Under the pieces are notes generated by a model that did no database searches, had not been told where the DNA came from, and saw only the letters and a list, made by a program, of their open reading frames with translations. A stretch of DNA of 14,455 nt, from positions 1 through 14,455 of the forward strand of contig PSRF01000038.1 of assembly GCA_003175865.1 (NCBI GenBank). The letters run 5' to 3'. The position numbers and the translations under genes were made by a program. This document shows positions 1-6,341 of this stretch, one piece after another. Source of the stretch: Blastocatellia bacterium. GTDB taxonomy: Bacteria > Acidobacteriota > Blastocatellia > Pyrinomonadales > Pyrinomonadaceae. How positions within the stretch are numbered: the first letter of the stretch is position 1; the number at the start of each line of letters is the position of its first letter.

Positions 1-74
1 CCTCTGCGCCTCTGCGGTGACTGTAACGAACCAATGAACCGCAAAGGCCCAGAGGACGCAGAGGAAACGCAGAG
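1..74. repeat. Dispersed-type inverted repeat (CCTCTGCG element) downstream of the YbhR-like gene
   Basis: The first 18 bases (CCTCTGCGCCTCTGCGGT) are matched in inverted orientation by bases 38-55, with 16 of 18 positions complementary. Further GAGGACGCAGAGG-like direct copies run to about base 74. The element sits just after the stop codon of the permease gene (94-96, minus strand) and may continue beyond the left edge. I recall similar CCGCAGAGG...GCAGAGG elements as high-copy intergenic repeats in some environmental bacteria, but this cannot be verified here. There is no T-run to suggest an intrinsic terminator. Confidence 0.65.
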
Positions 75-93
75 ATTCAGATTAGCGCCGTAT

Positions 94-1239
94 TCAATTC
101 AATTGCTTACGAAAACGCCACACGCTGATTCCCATCAAAACAATCGTGAACGTCAACAGTGCCAGCAGATTCGGATAAACAACTTCTGCACCGACACCCT
201 TCAACATTACGCCGCGTGCGATGGAAGCGAAATGTCTAACCGGATTCAAATAAGTGATCGGTTGCATCCAATGCGGGATTGCTTCAAGCGGTGTTGTTGC
301 ACCCGAAAGCATGGATAACGGCGGCGTCACGAAGAACCCGAGCAACTGTGCCTGCTGCTGCGAACGAGTGAATGTTGCGATCATTGTGCCGATGCCGATT
401 CCCGACAGCACGCACAGCATTCCCGCGCCGTACAACAATAACAAGCTGCCTCTCACTGGCAAATCGAAAACGAAATAACCAACCGCGACTGACAGTCCAA
501 TATCCAAAGACAAGAGCAGGAATATTGGAGCGATCTTCGCGGTGATGATCTCGGCACCGTCAGCCGGAGTCATCAGCAGTTGTTCGACTGTGCCCATCTC
601 CTTTTCTTTCACCATTGCCGACGACGCGACAGCAACTCCAAGCATCACGAGTAACACGCCGATCATTCCAGTGACGATGAACCATGAGTTCTTCAACCCT
701 GGGTTGTAGAGCAGAGAGACACGGGAGCGTGCACCGTTGGGGGCACGATGGACATTCGATCGATTGATAACCTTCACGTCCTCGTTCATCGCATTGACTA
801 TGCGTGTCGCGTACCCTCCAGCGATCGATGCCGTGTTCGAATCGACACCATCAACCAGGAACTGAATTTCGGCGGTCGCGCCTTTAGTACGTTGAGTGGC
901 GAAATCGGAACCAATCACCAGTCCAGCATCCAACTTACTCCTGCTCAGTGCATCACCAAGCGCTTCAGGAGAATCAAATGTGGCTGTTACCTTGAATGCG
1001 CGACTTTGACTGAATCCAGAAATCACCTCTCGACTTTCGGCGGTACGACTCTCATCAACCACCCCCAGACGTAGATCAGTTACATCTGGATTCATCGCGA
1101 ATCCGAGAAACACAAGATTCAACGTTGGCGGAATCACCATCATCGCGACGAGCTTGTGGTTGCGACGTATCTGTTGCATCTCTTTCCTGAACAGCGGCCA
1201 GATTCGCCAATTAAGAATTTTTTCGAGTATCGAATTCAT
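94..1239 (-). CDS. ybhR: ABC-2 type exporter permease, YbhR-like
   Basis: Inner-membrane permease subunit of an ABC exporter (381 aa, normal for the family). One helix near the N-terminus (about residues 30-49) is followed by a large periplasmic domain (about 50-185) and then about five helices (186-209, 233-256, 264-290, 297-317, 354-374). This is the ABC2_membrane_3 layout. The cytoplasmic segment after helix 2 reads VKEKEMGTVEQLLMTP, the conserved coupling-helix region of ABC-2 permeases. The stretch at 316-347, with IPHWMQPITYLNPVRHF, resembles the matching segment of E. coli YbhR as I remember it, so I assign this to the R rather than the S subunit. The ATG at 1239 has a good ribosome site (GAGAGGTG, about 5 nt upstream). 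It is the last gene of the minus-strand operon and probably pairs with the YbhS-like permease at 1365-2468 as a heterodimer. The substrate is unknown. Confidence 0.9.
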   Translation of the reverse strand: MNSILEKILNWRIWPLFRKEMQQIRRNHKLVAMMVIPPTLNLVFLGFAMNPDVTDLRLGVVDESRTAESREVISGFSQSRAFKVTATFDSPEALGDALSRSKLDAGLVIGSDFATQRTKGATAEIQFLVDGVDSNTASIAGGYATRIVNAMNEDVKVINRSNVHRAPNGARSRVSLLYNPGLKNSWFIVTGMIGVLLVMLGVAVASSAMVKEKEMGTVEQLLMTPADGAEIITAKIAPIFLLLSLDIGLSVAVGYFVFDLPVRGSLLLLYGAGMLCVLSGIGIGTMIATFTRSQQQAQLLGFFVTPPLSMLSGATTPLEAIPHWMQPITYLNPVRHFASIARGVMLKGVGAEVVYPNLLALLTFTIVLMGISVWRFRKQLN

Positions 1240-1364
1240 AAATCACCTCTCGATCATTTGGAATCTCTGGGTTTCCTCGGCGTCCTTTGAATCTCGTCGG
1301 TTTTGTTGTTCGAGCGATGGAATTCAACCGCAGAGCAGAGAACGCTAGGGTTCGCGAAGAAAAC
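1240..1364. other. Spacer between the two permease genes with a repeat remnant
   Basis: This 125-bp spacer is one of the longer gaps inside the exporter operon. Around 1327-1345 (+ strand) is ACCGCAGAGCAGAGAACGC, which looks like a decayed copy of the CCGCAGAGG element at the left edge of the window. No promoter or terminator is convincing. The ribosome site of the downstream permease gene lies at its left end (about 1244-1251). Confidence 0.4.
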
Positions 1365-2468
1365 CTAAGCCTCCACTTGCATCTTGCGCATGAAGATCCA
1401 TGTGCGAACGAAAAAAGCAGCGCTTAACAAACTCAGGATCACAGGGACGTGCCACACAGCGTTCCAACCACCTCCACGCACAAACGCATCACGCGACATT
1501 TCGACAAAGTATCGAGCAGGCACGAGGCTTGATATCCAACGAATACTCGCTGGAATGTTTGATATCGGAAAGACGAACCCTGACAACAGGTACGACAACA
1601 GGAAACAAACATTCTGCACTGCCTGAATCGCTGCTGCCTGGTCTGGAATCGTTGCGCCAATCATTGCCCCGAATGCCACTGTGCAAAACAGGTAAACGAA
1701 CGAGCTGACAATTAAGGGAAGCGGATCGCCCTTGAACCAAATTCCAAACAGGAAAACTCCAAGTGCAAACGTCAGCAGCCACTGCGCAATTCCGACTATC
1801 ATGTATGCGATAATCTTGCCGAAAAGGTATTCGTGCGCCTTTATGCTCGACACGTAAACTTGCAGGATCGTTTTCTGTTCACCTTCGCGCGACATCGCCA
1901 GCGCTACTAACAATGGCGGAAACAGTGCCAAACCGACGGCGAAGATTCCTGGACCGATATACTTGTCAGAATCCTGACCGGGGTTGAACCAGTATCTAAT
2001 TCTCGGTTGGATCGCAGGCGCAGCATTCGCAACGTAACGCGCGTTGAAAGCCTGAGTTAGAGCTGCTGCATCTCCTCGAATCATGTTCGCAGTGTTTGCA
2101 TCTGTACCGTCAATCAGCCACTGAACATCCGGAGACTGGCCTCGCTGCAAGTCACGGGCAAAGTGTTCGGGAATGACAATCACGGCACGAGCTTGTTCCT
2201 GGTCCAACGGCGTTTCGACTGGTCCAGTTGCGGCCGCGGGCACAATGCGAAACGTGATTGAAGCCCCGAGAGTCTCAACATACTGACGTGACAGTGCTGT
2301 CTGATCCATGTCTTTAATCGCGACGGGCAGGTCATGGACCGTTAACGAAATGCACGTACCGATCAGCCACATCAGGATCATTGGCAGCACGAGTGCAAGC
2401 GTTACGGTCAATTTGTCGCGCGAGAACTGTCGCAACTCTTTTCCTGCTTGAGCGATGATCTTTTTCAT
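1365..2468 (-). CDS. ybhS: ABC-2 type exporter permease, YbhS-like
   Basis: Second permease of the exporter (367 aa), with one N-terminal helix (about 20-42), a large periplasmic domain (about 43-168, including QWLIDGTDANTANMIRG), and C-terminal helices at about 170-192, 215-242, 250-275, 283-305 and 338-356. The segment LLSGFVFPISNIPASIR followed by LVPARYFVEMSRD resembles E. coli YbhS, where the YbhR counterpart has NPVRHF. The ATG at 2468 is preceded by GAGGA at about 7 nt. It lies 25 nt downstream of the small membrane gene and ends in TAG at 1365. With the YbhR-like subunit it should form the transmembrane channel that the double ATPase powers. Compared with YbhS, the coupling region after helix 2 (SREGEQKTILQVYVSSI) is less conserved, so the S/R assignment is family-level only. 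Confidence 0.9.
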   Translation of the reverse strand: MKKIIAQAGKELRQFSRDKLTVTLALVLPMILMWLIGTCISLTVHDLPVAIKDMDQTALSRQYVETLGASITFRIVPAAATGPVETPLDQEQARAVIVIPEHFARDLQRGQSPDVQWLIDGTDANTANMIRGDAAALTQAFNARYVANAAPAIQPRIRYWFNPGQDSDKYIGPGIFAVGLALFPPLLVALAMSREGEQKTILQVYVSSIKAHEYLFGKIIAYMIVGIAQWLLTFALGVFLFGIWFKGDPLPLIVSSFVYLFCTVAFGAMIGATIPDQAAAIQAVQNVCFLLSYLLSGFVFPISNIPASIRWISSLVPARYFVEMSRDAFVRGGGWNAVWHVPVILSLLSAAFFVRTWIFMRKMQVEA

Positions 2469-2493
2469 GATGTTCCTCTAATCTCTTTCCGAA

Positions 2494-2757
2494 CTAGCCG
2501 TCAGTTGCTCTTTCCAGGTGTTCGACGATCTCACAGAATCCTCCCCCAACTGGATAGGGTTGCTGCGTCAGAGTTAGTGCGTGAACGCCGGCCATTCCGA
2601 GTGTCTTGATAAATCGCCTTGGTCCCATCGCAAGCGCGATCGCCGAACAAATCAGCATTAGGACTAACAGCGCTAGTGCTCCGGGTAGCCGGTCGTCAAA
2701 GAACATTTTCAGCTTCTTGCCACTTTCAAGTTCTCGTTTCATAAAGCAACTATTCAT
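2494..2757 (-). CDS. Small one-helix membrane protein of unknown function inside the exporter operon
   Basis: An 87-residue protein that I do not recognise. Visible features are a charged N-terminus (KRELESGKKLK), one hydrophobic segment (about 25-44, ALALLVLMLICSAIALAMG) followed by PRRFIK, and a soluble tail of about 37 residues with QQPYPVGGGFCEIVEHLE. The positive charges on both sides of the helix do not settle its orientation. It lies between the double ATPase and the YbhS-like permease on the same strand, 25 nt before the latter, so it should be co-transcribed. The canonical E. coli ybhGFSR cluster has no gene here. The start is uncertain: the ATG at 2757 has AAAAGG immediately against it, and an alternative ATG at 2742 (82 aa) would use the same purine tract at a long spacing. 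It could be an accessory subunit, or a spurious ORF kept open by chance. Confidence 0.55.
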   Translation of the reverse strand: MNSCFMKRELESGKKLKMFFDDRLPGALALLVLMLICSAIALAMGPRRFIKTLGMAGVHALTLTQQPYPVGGGFCEIVEHLERATDG

Positions 2758-2764
2758 CCTTTTC

Positions 2765-2867
2765 TGTCCGATAAGCTTTAGCTCGTCTTAGACGCTAAAC
2801 AACGCATTCCATTCAAATGGCTAGACCCCAATAACAAATATGACGACAAACTGAAGCTTCTCGGACA
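2765..2867 (-). repeat. 103-bp structured spacer bounded by a 14-bp inverted repeat
   Basis: Bases 2765-2778 (TGTCCGATAAGCTT) and 2854-2867 (AAGCTTCTCGGACA) are inverted copies with 13 of 14 positions complementary. They enclose 75 bp and fill almost the whole gap between the ATPase stop codon (2868-2870) and the small membrane gene. On the minus strand, nested inside, is TTTAGCGTCTAAGACGAGCTAAA, given here as its halves TTTAGCGTCT and AGACGAGCTAAA, which can pair imperfectly. The transcript of this gap could therefore fold into a long stem with an inner hairpin. No U-tract follows, so a simple terminator is unlikely. It may be an mRNA-processing or stability element, or a remnant of a tiny inverted-repeat element. 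Confidence 0.5.
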
Positions 2868-4925
2868 TCAGTTGTTCCTCCGTCGCATCTTTTCGACGAT
2901 TGCTATAAAGACATCTTCGAGCGAGTACGGCTCTTCATAGGCTTTCAAAACCTGAATGTTCGCAACTTGTAACTGCTCGCTAACACCTCTGATTCCAGTG
3001 TCAACATCTTCATCAACAATCACGTGCAGTCGATCTCCGAACAGCGAGACACGCCACGACTCGCGATCACGTTTCAACAGGTCAGCCGCGTCTTGTGGTT
3101 GGTCCGTGATCAACTCGAGCAGGTGACCACCGCGGTCTGCCTTTACGCTTGAAGGAGTTCCCTCGGCGACGAGTTCGCCCGCCACCATGAAGCCGAGGCG
3201 ATTGCATTGCTCTGCCTCTTCCAGATAGTGCGTTGTCACCAGCACAGCGACTCCACGATCGGCAAGACTATTAATCATCTTCCAAAAGGCACGTCTTGCC
3301 AGTGGATCAACTCCTGAAGTTGGCTCGTCGAGAAACAGCACTGACGGCTCGTGCATCACCGAAGCACCAAACGCAACACGCTGCTTCCATCCACCAGGCA
3401 AGCTTCCCGTCATCAGATTTCCACGACCTTCCAAGCCCGAGACCTCCAGTACCCATTTCTTCTTCTCTTCGCGTTCCGCAAACGGCACACGGTACACACC
3501 GGCGAAGAAGTCCAGGTTTTCTTCAATGGTCAGATCGTCGTAAAGCGAAAACTTCTGGGACATGTAACCAATTCGTTGTCGTACAAAAGTCGAACGCAGG
3601 CTGCCTTTCTCACCAGCTAATTCCATTTCACCGCTCGATGATGCAATCAATCCACAAAGCATCTTGATTGTTGTCGTCTTTCCAGCCCCGTTCGCACCAA
3701 GTAATCCGTAAATCTCGCCGTACTTAATTTCAATGTTGATGTCCTTAACGGCGTTGAATCTTCCAAAGCGCTTGTAAAGGTGACGCGCACCGATTGCGAT
3801 CGCATCCTTTGAACGCTGACGAAATTCACGTCTACGCGGAAACTCGGGGGTACTGACCTCGCCATTTAGTTGGCGTAGCGTTGCCACAAAAGCATTTTCC
3901 AGAGTCGGAGCTCCTCGCTTGACGCCAAGCACTGCGATGCCGGCATTTGAAAGCGTTTCACGAGCGCTCGCTTCGCCCTGGCTCGCATCACGGACCATCA
4001 GGTCGAGTCGGTCACCAAAACGTTGAACGTCATCGATCGCAGCATTCTTTCGAAGCACATCCTCTGCACGACCTAGGTCGCTTGCCTTAACCTCCAAACG
4101 TTTCAAGCCCTGACTGTTCCGAATCTCGGCAGGCGTACCCGTTTCATGAATCACTCCGTCGTGCATCAATGCGACTCGATGACATCGCTCAGCCTCATCG
4201 AGATAAGGTGTCGCGACAACCATCGTCATTCCCTCTTTCGAAAGCTTGGCAAGCGCGTCCCAGAACTCACGACGCGAAACCGGATCGACACCAGTAGTCG
4301 GTTCATCCAGCAATAGGATTTTTGGTTCAGCTATCAATGCACACGCGAGCGCCAATTTCTGCTTCATACCACCGCTGAGACTCCCAGCTAGACGATCGGT
4401 AAAACGCTCCATGTCAAACATCTCGAGATATCGGCGACCGCGTTCTTCAATTTGCTTACGCGTTAGTAATCGGAGTTCGCCGAGGTAACGCAGGTTCTCT
4501 GCAACGCTCAAGTCCTGGTACAAACTAAACGTCTGCGTCAGATAACCGACGAATGATCGAGCTTCACGCGCCGGCTTTCCGTACATATCGGCGACACCGG
4601 AAGTCGGTTGCATGACGCCACCAAGAATTTGAAACACCGAGGTCTTGCCTGCTCCGTCTGGTCCAATCAGTCCGAAGATCTCGCCCGCAGGAATCTCAAG
4701 ATCGATGCCTTTGACCGCTTCGAACTCGCCGTAGCTCTTACGCAAGTTACGAACGCTGATCGCTACCTGCTTAGTCGATGTTTGCTCGTCAGTCGGTCGA
4801 TTGAGGTCCTCAGTCGGTTCTGTAGCAAGCAGGTGGTCCATGCTAGTCGCAGCTACACCGGTTGACATTGCTTGGCCCGTTGAGCTCATTGGCTTTGTTT
4901 CCATTAATGTTTCGAGTGCGCTCAT
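2868..4925 (-). CDS. ybhF: Double-ATPase ABC exporter subunit, YbhF-like
   Basis: A single 685-residue polypeptide with two complete ABC nucleotide-binding domains, the cytoplasmic motor of the YbhGFSR-type exporter. NBD1 (about 54-350) has Walker A GPDGAGKT at 88-95, Q-loop Gln131, signature LSGGMKQ at 183-189 and Walker B ILLLDEP at 203-209 with catalytic Glu208. NBD2 (about 375-680) has Walker A GANGAGKT at 410-417, Gln457, the divergent signature LPGGWKQ at 509-515, Walker B VLFLDEP with Glu534, and H-loop His566 (TTHYLEEAE). In NBD1 the H-loop position is Pro240 (ATPYLDEAE), so the switch histidine is missing. I recall a Ser there in E. coli YbhF. The two ATP sites are therefore unequal. 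A Ser/Thr-rich leader of about 50 residues precedes NBD1 and looks disordered. The ATG at 4925 has AAGGA 8 nt upstream. The length is somewhat above that of E. coli YbhF (about 580) because of the leader and longer C-terminal segments after each NBD. Confidence 0.95.
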   Translation of the reverse strand: MSALETLMETKPMSSTGQAMSTGVAATSMDHLLATEPTEDLNRPTDEQTSTKQVAISVRNLRKSYGEFEAVKGIDLEIPAGEIFGLIGPDGAGKTSVFQILGGVMQPTSGVADMYGKPAREARSFVGYLTQTFSLYQDLSVAENLRYLGELRLLTRKQIEERGRRYLEMFDMERFTDRLAGSLSGGMKQKLALACALIAEPKILLLDEPTTGVDPVSRREFWDALAKLSKEGMTMVVATPYLDEAERCHRVALMHDGVIHETGTPAEIRNSQGLKRLEVKASDLGRAEDVLRKNAAIDDVQRFGDRLDLMVRDASQGEASARETLSNAGIAVLGVKRGAPTLENAFVATLRQLNGEVSTPEFPRRREFRQRSKDAIAIGARHLYKRFGRFNAVKDINIEIKYGEIYGLLGANGAGKTTTIKMLCGLIASSSGEMELAGEKGSLRSTFVRQRIGYMSQKFSLYDDLTIEENLDFFAGVYRVPFAEREEKKKWVLEVSGLEGRGNLMTGSLPGGWKQRVAFGASVMHEPSVLFLDEPTSGVDPLARRAFWKMINSLADRGVAVLVTTHYLEEAEQCNRLGFMVAGELVAEGTPSSVKADRGGHLLELITDQPQDAADLLKRDRESWRVSLFGDRLHVIVDEDVDTGIRGVSEQLQVANIQVLKAYEEPYSLEDVFIAIVEKMRRRNN

Positions 4926-4942
4926 GGTTCGTTCCTTTTTGG

Positions 4943-4968
4943 GATCTGAGAATCACACATTTCAGATC
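4943..4968 (-). other. Intercistronic stem-loop between adaptor and ATPase genes
   Basis: GATCTGA (4943-4949) and TCAGATC (4962-4968) are perfect 7-bp inverted copies around a 12-nt loop, within the 53-bp gap between the adaptor stop codon and the ATPase start. On the minus-strand mRNA the ATPase ribosome site (AAGGA) follows within about 10 nt of the stem. It could modulate ATPase translation or mRNA stability. It lacks a U-tract, so it is not a typical terminator. Confidence 0.4.
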
Positions 4969-4978
4969 TCAGGTCGCG

Positions 4979-6187
4979 TCAGTTAACAACCACTTCTCCA
5001 TCGGCCGGCATCCCGGGCTTCGCAAAACCATTCCCAGCCTTGATCTGCAACTTCACACCAACAACCTGCTTAATCCGATCATCACGGAAGTAGGTATTCT
5101 CAGGAGTAAACGACGCCTCGGGATCAATCCGAATCACAGTTGCCTCCAACGCTTTGTTAGGCGCTGAGTCGAGATACACGCGAGCGGTCTGGCCCGTGCG
5201 CACTTTTCCGATTTCGCCTTCCGGAATGAACCCTCGGAGGTAAACCGTGTTCAGATTCACAATCGTTACTACTGGAGTTCCGGCCGTGACCACTTCACCG
5301 GGTTCAGCTGAGCGAGTTGTTATAGTTCCGTCGAATGGCGCAATGATCTGCAAGTCGTTTCGATTTGCCTGGGCCTCTTTCAAGCGTGCTCTCGCTTTTT
5401 CCGTTTCAGCTTCAGCTGACGCAATATCTGACTGCGATTGAATGATCTGTTGCCGAATGGCCAGGGACTGCGAGGAACGCATTGCAACGTTGGCAAGGTT
5501 TGCTTTGGCAACCATCAAGCCAGCGCGCGCGGCATCAACTTGTCGCTTCGCAGCCTGAACTGCTGCCGCCTGAGACTCTGAGGTCGAACGCGCCTGGTTA
5601 CCAGTCCTCTCGGGCACATCACCAGTAGTCGCAAGAGTTGTGTAACGCTCTTCGTCATAGCGCGCTTGTTTGAATTCGGCCTGGTGCTGAACCAGCTGCG
5701 CTTCGGCTTTTGCAAGATCAGCTTCAGCCTGGCTCACACGTCCTTGCGCGTCGAGCTTTGCCTGATCGACTCCAACGTCGCTTTGCTCGAGTTGTGCGTT
5801 CAGGACAGCGATTTGCTGCTTGGCCCACGCGACCTTTGCTTCTGATTGTTCAACCAATGACTGTTCCTGCTCTTCGCGAGCTCGAACCTGCTCGTCGTCG
5901 ATTGAGGCAATGACTTGCCCCGCTTTAACCTGGTCACCTTCGCGGACCGTAATTTCCTTGAGCCGCCCACCTACCTTTGCGGAAACTGCGGCATCATCAC
6001 CTTCAATTCGACCGCTAAGTTTGACCACATTCGGATCGGCTTTAGGCGAGCGCAAGAAGAAGAACCATATTGCGCCCCCGGCCACACCGGCGATGAGCAC
6101 TAGCGCGACTGCGCGACGCATCATGTAAACCTTGCGGGACGGAGTTTTTGACGTTTCAGCGGTTTTGTTTTCTTTTGACTCTGGCAT
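4979..6187 (-). CDS. ybhG: Periplasmic adaptor (membrane fusion protein), YbhG/HlyD family
   Basis: A 402-residue membrane fusion protein that bridges the inner-membrane ABC complex and the outer-membrane channel. It has a cytoplasmic N-tail rich in Lys and Glu, one membrane anchor (about 25-45), a first lipoyl half-motif (66-98, VSAKVGGRLKEITVREGDQV), and a long Ala/Gln/Glu-rich coiled-coil hairpin (about 100-275). The second lipoyl half follows (279-311, IIAPFDGTITTRSAEPGEVV), then a beta-barrel part ending with GVKLQI and PGMPADGEVVV. The coiled coil is long, as expected for a protein that docks onto a TolC-type tip. I chose the ATG at 6187 because AAGGAGAG lies 7-9 nt upstream and the N-terminus then has normal length. 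The reading frame continues upstream to an ATG at 6298, but those 37 extra residues are encoded by the palindromic repeat at 6258-6341. The gene order, adaptor directly before the double ATPase, matches ybhG-ybhF. Confidence 0.93.
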   Translation of the reverse strand: MPESKENKTAETSKTPSRKVYMMRRAVALVLIAGVAGGAIWFFFLRSPKADPNVVKLSGRIEGDDAAVSAKVGGRLKEITVREGDQVKAGQVIASIDDEQVRAREEQEQSLVEQSEAKVAWAKQQIAVLNAQLEQSDVGVDQAKLDAQGRVSQAEADLAKAEAQLVQHQAEFKQARYDEERYTTLATTGDVPERTGNQARSTSESQAAAVQAAKRQVDAARAGLMVAKANLANVAMRSSQSLAIRQQIIQSQSDIASAEAETEKARARLKEAQANRNDLQIIAPFDGTITTRSAEPGEVVTAGTPVVTIVNLNTVYLRGFIPEGEIGKVRTGQTARVYLDSAPNKALEATVIRIDPEASFTPENTYFRDDRIKQVVGVKLQIKAGNGFAKPGMPADGEVVVN

Positions 6188-6257
6188 AACTCTCTCCTTC
6201 ATGATTTCGATCAGCTGATATGTAAGGTCGGCACTCCCCAAGAAAGCTTCTCTATGC

Positions 6258-6341
6258 TGGGAGCGCAGGCGTCCTCGCCTGCTCGCGTTCCCTATCATGG
6301 CCTTAGATTGACGTGTGCAGGCGAGGACGCCTGCGCTCCCA
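6258..6341. repeat. Perfect inverted repeat of two REP-like hairpins at the 3' end of the TolC-family gene
   Basis: Bases 6258-6282 and 6317-6341 are perfect inverted copies (25 of 25) separated by 34 bp. Each arm contains its own palindrome, GCAGGCGTCCTCGCCTGC (7-bp stem, TCCT or AGGA loop), so the element can fold either as two small hairpins or as one long stem. The right arm and loop lie inside the coding region of the outer-membrane factor, whose TGA is at 6295-6297. The left arm lies in the leader of the adaptor gene. The architecture resembles paired REP/BIME elements. No RAYT transposase gene is in the window. Confidence 0.85.

Noticed and set aside
748..1074. Plus-strand open frame of 108 codons within the YbhR-like gene
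   Set aside because: It is the antisense shadow of a well-supported permease gene. The same applies to the other overlapping frames inside the exporter and regulator genes.
6188..6298. Longer start of the adaptor protein at ATG 6298, overlapping the TolC stop codon
   Set aside because: The 37 extra residues are translated from the palindromic repeat, and the ATG at 6187 has a strong AAGGAG ribosome site and gives a normal N-terminus.
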